NCBI GenBank assembly: GCA_964408805.1 | Contig: CAYPAV010000001.1 | Location: forward strand, 310,001-374,000 | Direction of reading: 5' to 3' | Length of the DNA stretch: 64,000 nucleotides | Source of the DNA: CAYPAV01 sp964408805 | GTDB lineage: Bacteria > Pseudomonadota > Alphaproteobacteria > UBA8366 | Shown: in pieces, positions 45,819 to 53,098 of the stretch | How the letters are laid out: each line of letters begins with the position of its first letter | Numbering within the stretch: position 1 is the stretch's first letter | The notes under the pieces: model-generated | The model's input: only the letters and a program-made list of their open reading frames with translations | What the model was told of the DNA's origin: nothing | Database searches by the model: none | Position numbers and translations under genes: made by a program

Positions 45819-46661
45819 TTGTTGAAGATCGACGCACAGGTCCACGCCTATGAGAAGGATCGCCCGGAGCGCCCCTGGACCTCGGTTCTCGCCGGCCCGC
45901 CCGAGGTCACGGGCGACGACATGGTGGCGGCCATGGACGCGGTCGGCGTCGATGGCGCGCTGCTGGTTTCGGTCTTTGCCATGTACCGCTACGATGCCAG
46001 CTATGCGGTCGACGTACAGGCGGCCCATCCCGGCCGATTCGGGTTGATCAAGCCGGTCGATCCGAATGATCCTACGGTGGCGGAAATCGTTTCGGACTGG
46101 GCGGCGATGGACGGCACCGTGGCGGTTCGGATCATGTTGTCACATGGAGAATCGGTCGATCTCGACGATGCGGGCATCGACAGGGTCCTGGCCGAGGCCG
46201 CCCGTCATTCGATTCCCGTCAACCTGTCCTGCCGGGGATATCTGGACCGGGTCGAGGAATTCGCCGCCCGGAGCCCGAACACCCGGCTCGTCGTCGACCA
46301 TCTCGGTTTACATCAGCCGTTCGAACCGCCGGCGCCGGCGAATCCCTTCGGTGAATTGCCGAAACTTCTGAAGCTGGCGAACCACGAGAATGTCGCGGTT
46401 AAGATTTCCGGCGCCTGCACGCTGTCGCACGAACCGTATCCCTACGACGATCTCTGGGATCCGCTCGGCCGGGTCTTCGATGCCTTCGGGTTCGACCGCT
46501 GCATGTGGGGCACCGACTGGACCCGTGCGGTCAATCTGTTGACCTACGAACAGGGTGTGGAACCCTTTCGCCTGACGGACCGGCTCTCCGAATCCGAGCG
46601 CGCGGCGCTGATGGGCGGCACCTTGCAGCACATATACGATTGGGCGCCGTCGTCGGGGTGA
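45819..46661 (+). CDS. Amidohydrolase-family protein (TIM-barrel hydrolase, amidohydrolase 2)
   Basis: About 280 residues with a TTG start (45819; 45822 also possible) following AGGGG. Features are KIDAQVHAY (metal-site HxH variant, here QVH), RLVVDHLGLHQPF and the C-terminal CMWGTDWTRAVNLL. These mark the amidohydrolase-related COG3618 or lactonase group. The substrate is unknown. It follows the MoeB/ThiF gene by 10 bases and converges with the dehydrogenase gene after 6 bases. Confidence 0.82.
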   Translation: MLKIDAQVHAYEKDRPERPWTSVLAGPPEVTGDDMVAAMDAVGVDGALLVSVFAMYRYDASYAVDVQAAHPGRFGLIKPVDPNDPTVAEIVSDWAAMDGTVAVRIMLSHGESVDLDDAGIDRVLAEAARHSIPVNLSCRGYLDRVEEFAARSPNTRLVVDHLGLHQPFEPPAPANPFGELPKLLKLANHENVAVKISGACTLSHEPYPYDDLWDPLGRVFDAFGFDRCMWGTDWTRAVNLLTYEQGVEPFRLTDRLSESERAALMGGTLQHIYDWAPSSG

Positions 46662-46667
46662 CAGGCC

Positions 46668-47654
46668 CTAAAACATTGTCTCCAAGACCCGGTCCGGGGG
46701 CGTGTGGCCGTCGCTGAAGGTCTTGATGTTGACGATCACCTTCTCGCCCATGTCGATCCGGCCTTCCAGGGTGGCGGAGCCCATATGCGGCAGCAGGACG
46801 ACATTCTCCATTTGCAGCAGTTTGGGGTTGATGGCGGGTTCATTTTCGTAGACGTCCAGCCCGGCACCGGCGATCTCGCTGTCTATCAGCATCTTGGTCA
46901 GGGCGTTTTCGTCGATCACCTCGCCGCGGCTGGTGTTGATGATATAGGCGTGCGGCTTTATCAGCTTGAGCCGCCGTGCCGAGAGGAGATGATAGGTTGC
47001 CGGCGTATGCGGGCAGTTGACGGAGATAATGTCCATATGGGCCAGCATTTGGTCGAGGCTCTCCCAATAGGTCGCCTCAAGTTCGCTCTCGATTTCGGCG
47101 TGAACCGGATTGCGGTTGTGATAGTGGACCGAGAGGCCGAAACCGCGCGCGCGCCGAGCTACCGCCTGGCCGATCCGGCCCATGCCGATGATGCCAAGGC
47201 GCTTGCCCCAAATTCGCGCGCCCAGCATGGTGGTCGGGCTCCAGCCGATCCATTGTCCGGCGCGGACCCGGCGCTCGCCCTCGGAGACGCGCCGCGGCGT
47301 CGCCAGGATCAGCGCCATCGTCATGTCGGCGGTGTCCTCGGTCAGCACCCCCGGCGTATTGGTGACGGTGATGCCGCGGGCCTTGGCGGCGGCAAGCTCG
47401 ATATGGTCGATACCGGTTCCGAACGACGCGATGAGCTTGAGCTTCGGGCCCGCCTCGGACAATATCTCGGCGTCGATCCGGTCGGTGACGGTCGGTACCA
47501 GTACGTCGGCCGTCGCGACTGCCTCGATCAGCGCGGCGCGACTCATCGGCGCGTCCTCGAGGTTGAGTCGCGTGTCGAACAGTTCCATCATCCGCGTCTC
47601 GATGACGTCGGGTAGTTTTCGGGTGACGATGATGAGAGGTTTTTGCGTGGCCAT
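46668..47654 (-). CDS. D-isomer-specific 2-hydroxyacid dehydrogenase (GyaR/GhrB-like)
   Basis: 328 residues. The Rossmann domain has GKRLGIIGMGRIGQAVARRA. The catalytic Arg, Glu and His are in INTSRGEVIDENAL, DVYENEPAINPKLL and LPHMGSAT. The N-terminal flank is KPLIIVTRKLPDVIETRMME. Family members reduce glyoxylate or hydroxypyruvate to glycolate or D-glycerate with NAD(P)H. The start is ATG 47654; sequence upstream overlaps the SH3 gene and is not homologous. Confidence 0.9.
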   Translation of the reverse strand: MATQKPLIIVTRKLPDVIETRMMELFDTRLNLEDAPMSRAALIEAVATADVLVPTVTDRIDAEILSEAGPKLKLIASFGTGIDHIELAAAKARGITVTNTPGVLTEDTADMTMALILATPRRVSEGERRVRAGQWIGWSPTTMLGARIWGKRLGIIGMGRIGQAVARRARGFGLSVHYHNRNPVHAEIESELEATYWESLDQMLAHMDIISVNCPHTPATYHLLSARRLKLIKPHAYIINTSRGEVIDENALTKMLIDSEIAGAGLDVYENEPAINPKLLQMENVVLLPHMGSATLEGRIDMGEKVIVNIKTFSDGHTPPDRVLETMF

Positions 47655-47735
47655 GACCGAATCCGGTGAACTCAATCTCCGCGCATTTAGACGGCGAGGG
47701 CATGGCTTGTCCAGCCCGCCGGGGCGTTGGCCCGC

Positions 47736-48287
47736 GTGATCCGCAAGGTCTTCCTGGCCGCCGTTCTGTTCGCCGTCGCGACGACGGCTCCCATGGCCGT
47801 CGCGATGTCGCCCGGGGAGTGGGGCAAATCGGTTCAGTTGGCGCAGGCGAGGGACCCGCTCCGCCAGAAACCAAAACGCGGAACCACCCGCCGTTTCGCC
47901 TCGCTCCGCTCGGACGAGGTCAACGTCCGGGTCGGCCCCGGCGTGCGCTATCCGGTGAAATGGGTTTTCCGTCAGAAGGCGATGCCGGTCGAGGTGATTC
48001 AGGAATACGACACCTGGCGCAAGATCCGCGATTGGGAAGGTGCCGAAGGCTGGGTGCATCGCGCGATGCTGGCGAGGAAGCGCAGCATCATCGTGATCGG
48101 CAAGACCAAGACGCTGCGCCGCCGGGCGGCCGAGGATTCTCCGGCCGTGGCCCGGCTGACGCGTGGCGTCGTCGCCGAGCTCGACCGATGTTCCAAGACC
48201 TGGTGTCTGATCGATGTCGGAAATTACGAAGGTTGGATCAAGCGCGACGGCATTTGGGGGGTGCGTCCCGGCGAGCGCGTTCCCTAA
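47736..48287 (+). CDS. Exported SH3-domain protein
   Basis: About 183 residues. The GTG start 47736 follows GGGGCG; a TTG lies 9 bases upstream. The N-terminal hydrophobic region RKVFLAAVLFAVATTAPMAV is a signal sequence. SH3-type bacterial domains follow (about 55-115 and 115-175), with VNVRVGPGVRYPVKWVFRQK, WRKIRDWEGAEGWVHRAML and NYEGWIKRDGIWGVRPGE. Such SH3b domains bind peptidoglycan or mediate envelope interactions. It is divergent from the hydroxyacid dehydrogenase gene. Confidence 0.86.
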   Translation: MIRKVFLAAVLFAVATTAPMAVAMSPGEWGKSVQLAQARDPLRQKPKRGTTRRFASLRSDEVNVRVGPGVRYPVKWVFRQKAMPVEVIQEYDTWRKIRDWEGAEGWVHRAMLARKRSIIVIGKTKTLRRRAAEDSPAVARLTRGVVAELDRCSKTWCLIDVGNYEGWIKRDGIWGVRPGERVP

Positions 48288-48305
48288 TTTCGAGCCGCCT
48301 TCCGC

Positions 48306-48896
48306 TTAGGCGAAATCCTCGGCGAGTGCGGCGCGCACCGCTTCCGGCATCACCCCCATATGGCCGTATTCGGGATGCGAAAAGCCGAGCACGACTTGCG
48401 TATCCGGCGGCCGGAAAGCCGCGACCTCTTCGTCGGTGAAGGGAAAATGGATGAACTGCACCGAGGAGGCCTTGCCGTCGGCGTTGGTCCGGTCGACGTC
48501 GGCTTCGGGGACGCCGTGCACGGTCCGGCCGGCGAATTGCAGCGACATCGTCTCCTCGACCCCGCCGAGACGCGCCAGGAAGTTGCCCCGACGTACGGGA
48601 TCGTCGATCTCGAACATTACCGTCGAGACCAGTTCCCGGCCCTTCGGAATGAGTGGGTTATAGGCCGCGAGTTCGTCCTCGATCTGGGCCTCGCCGCCGC
48701 GCTCGATATAAAGCATCTCGTGGACCTGATGCCACATGGTCTCGTAGCTCTCGAAGAGGCAGACCGCGACCGGGCCGATCTCCATCCGCCGGTTCCGCTT
48801 CGCCGCCACGATCTCCTTCCGCCGCTGTATGCGGATCTTGGCGTATTCCGGCATCGCCATGATGTCGTTGCGCGAGAGTTCGGTTTTCAGGGCCAT
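48306..48896 (-). CDS. DUF3501 family protein
   Basis: 196 residues. It has the family start ELSRNDIMAMPEYAKIRIQR and the conserved NRRMEIGPVAVCLFESYETM and WHQVHEMLYIE segments. No enzymatic motif is evident. DUF3501 genes frequently sit beside rubrerythrin and a CCG-domain Fe-S oxidoreductase, as here, so a role in oxidative stress or heme/iron handling is inferred. It is 5 bases after that oxidoreductase gene and is the last of the set. Confidence 0.85.
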   Translation of the reverse strand: MALKTELSRNDIMAMPEYAKIRIQRRKEIVAAKRNRRMEIGPVAVCLFESYETMWHQVHEMLYIERGGEAQIEDELAAYNPLIPKGRELVSTVMFEIDDPVRRGNFLARLGGVEETMSLQFAGRTVHGVPEADVDRTNADGKASSVQFIHFPFTDEEVAAFRPPDTQVVLGFSHPEYGHMGVMPEAVRAALAEDFA

Positions 48897-48901
48897 TCGT
48901 C

Positions 48902-50257
48902 TTACACCGAGAGACCGTAGGCGCGGGCGAACAGGACGATGGGGTGGGGTGCTGTCTCGACGGGCGGTGTGTCCGCCTCGGCCAACCGCTCCATTCCCTG
49001 GCCGATGTGAAGGGTCGCCAACGGACATTCCGAGGCGATATGGCGCTTGCCGCATTCCAGCGCGCGCCGTGCCGCGGGGCGGCCAACCTTCAGGGCGGTC
49101 TCGAAGTTGTCGGTCTTGATGCCCCAGGAGCCGCCATGGCCCGAGCAGCGCTCGATGATCTCGACCTCGGTCTCCGGCAGCAAGCGCATCATCTCCGCCG
49201 CCTTGGCCCCCATGTTCTGGGCCCGCGCGTGACAGGCGAAGTGGATCCCCACACCACCGGGAAGGGCGTTCAGCCCCTCGGCCAGGCCCTCCGTCTTGGC
49301 GATGTCGACGACGTATTCGGAAATATCGAAGGTCGCCTGGCCGAGCTTGGCCACAGCCTTGTCATCCGGCAGCAGCAGCGGCCATTCGAACTTCAGCATC
49401 AAGGCACAGCTCGGCACCAGAGCGACGATGTCGTACCCCTTTTCAATCCACGGCGACAGATCGCGGGCGGTCGCGGCGGCCCGCTCGGCGACCGATTCGA
49501 TGTCGCCCTGTTCGAGTTGCGGCATGCCGCAGCAGCCGGGATGAAGGACTTCCGTCTCGACCCCGTTCTTGGCCAGAACCGCCTGGGCCGCAATGCCGAT
49601 TTCCGGCGTGTTGTAATTGGCGAAACAGGTCGCATACAGGACGGCCTTGCGGTCGGCTGCGGGCGCCGTGGCGACACGATCGGGTGGTGCCGTTTTCGCG
49701 CGCGCCTCGAAGGATTTGGCTTGGAACGGCGGCAGTTCGGCATCGCGGTGGATCCCGGCCACGCCTTGCATTGCGGGGCGGGTCAGCGGGTTCCCCCGCT
49801 TTGCGGCCCAATTGGCGAGTCCCGCGAGGCCGCCCGCAAGACGTCCGTTGCGATCGGTCTTGGCGAGTTCCCGGTCGGCGAAACCGACTTCGCCTCGGCT
49901 GTGCTCCAGCGAGCGGTAGCGCAGCATCAAATGGGGAAAATCGAGATCGAATTCGTGCGGCGGCACGTAGGGGCACTTTGTCATGAAGCACATGTCGCAG
50001 AGCGTGCAGGCATCGATGACGGGTTTGAAGTCCCGGCTGTCCACCGAGTCGAGTTCGCCCGTCTCCGACTCGTCGATCAGGTCGAACAATCGCGGGAAGC
50101 TGTCACAGAGATTGAAGCAACGCCGGCACCCATGACAGATATCGAAGACGCGGCGAAGTTCGGCGTCGAGCGCCGCCGCGTCATGGAACGCCGGGTCCTT
50201 CCATGGAATGGGGCGTCGTTCAGGCGCCTCTAGGCTGCCCTCTCGCATGGTGTTCAT
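48902..50257 (-). CDS. CCG-domain Fe-S oxidoreductase (GlpC/HdrB-like)
   Basis: 451 residues. Two N-terminal ferredoxin-like [4Fe-4S] motifs are CHGCRRCFNLC and CTLCDMCFMTKCP (about residues 40-100). The C-terminal CCG-type cysteine-rich domains have HPGCCGMPQLEQGD and the variant ERCSGHGGSWG with ASECPLA. The second motif CSGHGG resembles the anaerobic G3P dehydrogenase subunit C form. Such proteins pass electrons between flavoproteins and quinones or thiols. Context with rubrerythrin and DUF3501 suggests a peroxide or iron-linked redox role. Partners are unknown. Confidence 0.87.
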   Translation of the reverse strand: MNTMREGSLEAPERRPIPWKDPAFHDAAALDAELRRVFDICHGCRRCFNLCDSFPRLFDLIDESETGELDSVDSRDFKPVIDACTLCDMCFMTKCPYVPPHEFDLDFPHLMLRYRSLEHSRGEVGFADRELAKTDRNGRLAGGLAGLANWAAKRGNPLTRPAMQGVAGIHRDAELPPFQAKSFEARAKTAPPDRVATAPAADRKAVLYATCFANYNTPEIGIAAQAVLAKNGVETEVLHPGCCGMPQLEQGDIESVAERAAATARDLSPWIEKGYDIVALVPSCALMLKFEWPLLLPDDKAVAKLGQATFDISEYVVDIAKTEGLAEGLNALPGGVGIHFACHARAQNMGAKAAEMMRLLPETEVEIIERCSGHGGSWGIKTDNFETALKVGRPAARRALECGKRHIASECPLATLHIGQGMERLAEADTPPVETAPHPIVLFARAYGLSV

Positions 50258-50282
50258 CCGGTTTCAAGGGGCGGAATTGAAA

Positions 50283-50309
50283 GCGACGGGGATGCCGGAC
50301 CCCCGTCGC
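50283..50309 (-). terminator. Hairpin between rubrerythrin and the Fe-S oxidoreductase gene
   Basis: Perfect 9-bp arms GCGACGGGG and CCCCGTCGC with a 9-base loop lie just after the rubrerythrin stop on the minus strand. They are followed by TTTCAATT, a weak T-tract. It may terminate part of the transcripts so that rubrerythrin is made in excess over the downstream genes, or stabilise the upstream mRNA 3' end. The structure is seen; partial termination is inferred. Confidence 0.5.
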
Positions 50310-50339
50310 CTTTGCGCAATCGTCTCGCGACGTCCGCGA

Positions 50340-50762
50340 CTAGGAATCGAGCTGGTCGAGCGCTTTCTGGAACCGACCCGCATGGCTCTTCTCGGCCTTC
50401 GCCAAGGTCTCGAACCAATCCGCGATCTCGTCGAAGCCTTCCTCGCGGGCGGAGCGCGCCATGCCCGGATACATATCGGTGTATTCGTGGGTCTCACCGG
50501 CGACGGCGGCCTTCAGATTGTCCGCCGTGGGGCCGATCGGCTCGCCCGTCGCGGGATCGCCGGTTTCCTCAAGATATTCGAGATGGCCATGGGCGTGACC
50601 GGTCTCGCCCTCGGCGGTCGAGCGGAAGACGGTGGCGACGTCATTATATCCCTCGATGTCGGCCTTCTGCGCGAAATAGAGGTAGCGGCGGTTCGCCTGG
50701 CTCTCGCCGGCGAAGGCATCTTTCAGGTTTTGCTCTGTCTTGGTGTCCTTCAGGGACGGCAT
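50340..50762 (-). CDS. Rubrerythrin-family di-iron protein
   Basis: 140 residues of the ferritin-like four-helix fold. Candidate iron ligands are Glu20, Glu53 and His56 (EGETGHAHG), Glu90 and Glu93, and Glu124 and His127 (EKSHAGRF). No C-terminal rubredoxin domain is present, so it is an erythrin-type short form. Rubrerythrins reduce hydrogen peroxide and handle iron. It heads an operon with the CCG oxidoreductase and DUF3501 genes, downstream of irr, with an Irr-box-like palindrome in front. Confidence 0.93.
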   Translation of the reverse strand: MPSLKDTKTEQNLKDAFAGESQANRRYLYFAQKADIEGYNDVATVFRSTAEGETGHAHGHLEYLEETGDPATGEPIGPTADNLKAAVAGETHEYTDMYPGMARSAREEGFDEIADWFETLAKAEKSHAGRFQKALDQLDS

Positions 50763-50876
50763 GTGACTCTCTCCTCAAACCTTGTTGTTGTGTTTTTTCG
50801 CGCCGGGACGACGCAACCCCGTATAGGTTTCCCTCAGAAAAGTTATATGGCGCAAGTCGGAGTATCTGTCAACAAA

Positions 50877-50891
50877 TTAGAACAATTATAA
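50877..50891. promoter_or_regulatory. Iron control element (Irr box)-like palindrome
   Basis: TTAGAA at 50877-50882, a 3-base spacer CAA, and TTATAA at 50886-50891 match the published iron control element TTAGAA-N3-TTCTAA except for one base (A for C). It lies 115 bases upstream of the rubrerythrin start and just downstream of irr, inside an AT-rich stretch. Irr binds such sites and represses or activates iron genes in alphaproteobacteria. The motif is visible; binding is inferred. Confidence 0.55.
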
Positions 50892-50925
50892 AAAATAATT
50901 TATATTACTGGATTAAATAAATAAA

Positions 50926-51348
50926 TTAATTTGACGTCTCTCGAACTCGGACAATGACGTCAACCCGGTCGATCTTTGTGCCGTCGGGCGCCTCGGGCAC
51001 ATTGGCGATCGAGATCATACCGCGCGGAATGTCGGAGAGTTCTCCGGTGTCGACATGAAACAGATGGTGGTGGTCGGTGGTGTTGGTGTCGAAATAAGAC
51101 CGGCCCGAGTCGACAACCACCTCGCGCAGGAGTCCCGCCTCGGTGAATTGATGGAGGCTGTTGTAGATGGTGGCCAGCGAGACTTGGATGCCGGCTTGCC
51201 GCGCCTCGGCATGAAGTTGCTCGGCCGTCAGGTGCCGATCGCCCGATTCGAGCAGTAGCTTGGCCAGCGCCAAGCGTTGGCGGGTCGGTCTCAACCCGGC
51301 GGATTTCAGCCGGTCGAGGACTTGGGTGAACGGGCGGATCGTCGTCAT
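50926..51348 (-). CDS. irr: Iron response regulator Irr
   Basis: 140 residues, Fur superfamily. The winged helix includes GLRPTRQRLALAKLLLESGD and QVSLATIYNSLHQFTEAGLL. The Irr hallmark His run is at 93-95 in NTTDHHHLFHVD, where heme binds. The N-terminal GCP heme motif of Bradyrhizobium Irr is absent. Irr represses heme synthesis and activates or represses iron genes according to heme status. It is separate from the Fur/Mur gene at 8654-9082, as expected in alphaproteobacteria. The rubrerythrin operon lies downstream on the same strand. Confidence 0.93.
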   Translation of the reverse strand: MTTIRPFTQVLDRLKSAGLRPTRQRLALAKLLLESGDRHLTAEQLHAEARQAGIQVSLATIYNSLHQFTEAGLLREVVVDSGRSYFDTNTTDHHHLFHVDTGELSDIPRGMISIANVPEAPDGTKIDRVDVIVRVRETSN

Positions 51349-51448
51349 GGACGCTAATATAGGGCTGCGGCGATCATCTTAAAACCAAAATTATCAATGT
51401 CTGAGGCGGTTTCGTAAAATGGTTAGAAGTCATCGACCCCGGCGATCC

Positions 51449-51955
51449 TCATTTCCGTTTGTCTCGCGGCGGCGGTGTCCCATTCGGTGCCGGGACGTGA
51501 AACCAGGGATCGCCGCCCGCCTCCAGCCAATCGGTGACATGGCTTTCGAGATCCTTCACCTCGTTTTCCGAGACGACCCGGTCCCGGACGGATTTGCCGG
51601 CGTAGTGGATCGCCTCGCGATCGCCGCAGACGAGGTGATGCCAGGGCGGCAGGTCCTTGCCGTGATGAACGAGGAGATAGGCGCAGCTCTCGGGCAGCCA
51701 GGGCAGTTGGGTAATATTAGCGGGCGTCAGCTTGACGCAATCCGGCACTTTGCTCTGACGCCGCCGGTAGTCGGTGCAGCGGCAGTGCTCGAGATCGAGA
51801 TAGCCGCAGGCGACGTCCGTCATCGCGATCTCCCCGGTGTCGACATCCTCGAGCTTGTGCAGGCAGCACTTGCCGCAGCCGTCGCAGAGCGACTCCCATT
51901 CTTCCCGCGTCATCCGGTCGAGGCGCTTTTGCTTCCAGAAGGCCGGGCCGCTCAT
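51449..51955 (-). CDS. UPF0260/YcgN-family cysteine-cluster protein
   Basis: 168 residues. It starts PAFWKQKRLDRMTREEWESL and has the Cys-rich motif LCDGCGKCCLHK, with more Cys in CGYLDLEHCRCTDY. These pair as in the YkgJ/YcgN group, suggesting an Fe-S or zinc cluster. Function is unknown. The ATG overlaps the TGA of the upstream DUF4149-like gene (ATGA). It precedes irr on the same strand. Confidence 0.88.
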   Translation of the reverse strand: MSGPAFWKQKRLDRMTREEWESLCDGCGKCCLHKLEDVDTGEIAMTDVACGYLDLEHCRCTDYRRRQSKVPDCVKLTPANITQLPWLPESCAYLLVHHGKDLPPWHHLVCGDREAIHYAGKSVRDRVVSENEVKDLESHVTDWLEAGGDPWFHVPAPNGTPPPRDKRK

Positions 51956-52365
51956 TGCAGAAGCCGGACCAGCACGACGGCGACCGCCATGAACTGAATC
52001 AAGTTAACGACGACGCTGAGGCGATGAAGCCGGCCGAAGGTGGTTCGGTCCTCCAGGTCGCGCGCCCGGTCGATCCGCGGCAGCAGCAGAAATCGCAGCA
52101 GCAGAAACAGAACCACGACCGTTGCAAGGAGCGTCAATTCCGACCCGTAACTTTTCGCCGGCAAGAGCGATAATCCCGCCACCGCGAGCACGATGGCGAG
52201 GGTGACGTAATAGAGCGGGAAGATCGCGCGCATGAGACGTGCCGCTTCCGCGCGCTCAAGCGTGCGAAAGACCGTCGGCGCGAAACATGTCATGAAAAAC
52301 AACATGCCGCCGAAAGCCGCCGCCGTCAGCACGGCCGCGATCACATGTAGCGTCATCCACTCCAT
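51952..52365 (-). CDS. DUF4149/TMEM205-like integral membrane protein
   Basis: 137 residues with four predicted membrane spans (about 5-25, 45-70, 75-98, 115-136). It has the family-typical GGMLFFMTCFAPTVFRTL start region. Function is unknown. It is coupled to the YcgN gene by a 4-base overlap, and a 130-base divergent gap separates it from the ankyrin gene. The open frame extends upstream but only this part is membrane-like and homologous. Confidence 0.75.
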   Translation of the reverse strand: MEWMTLHVIAAVLTAAAFGGMLFFMTCFAPTVFRTLERAEAARLMRAIFPLYYVTLAIVLAVAGLSLLPAKSYGSELTLLATVVVLFLLLRFLLLPRIDRARDLEDRTTFGRLHRLSVVVNLIQFMAVAVVLVRLLQ

Positions 52366-52495
52366 CGCGCCGCCCACTCTAAGCGAGTGTGATTGCCTTC
52401 GAAAGAGCCCGGTCCGCGATCTCGGCGCTTGACAAGCGCGGTCATGATTCGAGAAGACTGTAGGTATCGCCAGGAAGACGGCGGGGGGACGGACC

Positions 52496-53098
52496 ATGCG
52501 CAGTCGGGCGGAAGTCGGAAGTCGTGCCATGTCGATGTTGGCGGTCGCCGTGGCGGCGGTTCTGTTGGTCGCGGTGTCGCATCCCGAGAGGGCGCTGGCA
52601 CAACGATCGAAACTGATCTTCGAGCACCCCTTCATCATCGCCGCGCGAACGGGCGATATCGACCATGTCCGCGAATTGCTGGCCCAGGGCGAGAACCCGG
52701 AAATACGCGACAGGCGGGGCCAGACGCCTTTGATGATCACCATTGTCGCCGGATTTACCGAGATGTCGGAGATGCTGATCGGGGCTTCCCGGAACCTCGA
52801 TATGAAGGACAATCAGGGGAACACGGCGCTGAGCTGGTCGGTCATTCAGGATCAGTTTGCCCTGACCCAGATCCTGCTCGAGGCGGGCGCCGATCCGAAT
52901 ATCGCCAATCGACAGGGGCTGACCCCCGTCATGCTCGCGGCCAAGGACAATCGACCGGATCATCTGGAGATTCTACTGACGCGGTCGCCGGACCTGAACC
53001 TTCGCGATTACACCGGCCGGAGCGCGCTCGGCTGGGCGCGTCATGGTCGCGATCCGAGCGTCGCCAGGATGCTGGAGAGGGCCGGGGCGCGCGATTAA
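52496..53098 (+). CDS. Exported ankyrin-repeat protein
   Basis: 200 residues. The ATG 52496 follows GGGGGGAC. The signal sequence includes MSMLAVAVAAVLLVAVSHPE with likely cleavage near ERALAQ (about 36). Four or so ankyrin repeats follow: FIIAARTGDIDHVRELLAQG, TPLMITIVAGFTEMSEMLIG, TALSWSVIQDQFALTQILLE and TPVMLAAKDNRPDHLEILL. Ankyrin repeats mediate protein contacts; a periplasmic role is inferred. Its TAA overlaps the stop of the opposing gene at 53095-53098. Confidence 0.9.
   Translation: MRSRAEVGSRAMSMLAVAVAAVLLVAVSHPERALAQRSKLIFEHPFIIAARTGDIDHVRELLAQGENPEIRDRRGQTPLMITIVAGFTEMSEMLIGASRNLDMKDNQGNTALSWSVIQDQFALTQILLEAGADPNIANRQGLTPVMLAAKDNRPDHLEILLTRSPDLNLRDYTGRSALGWARHGRDPSVARMLERAGARD

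Noticed and set aside
51423..51428. TTAGAA half-site upstream of irr as an autoregulatory Irr box
   Set aside because: Only one half matches; the second arm is GTCATCGAC and not related.
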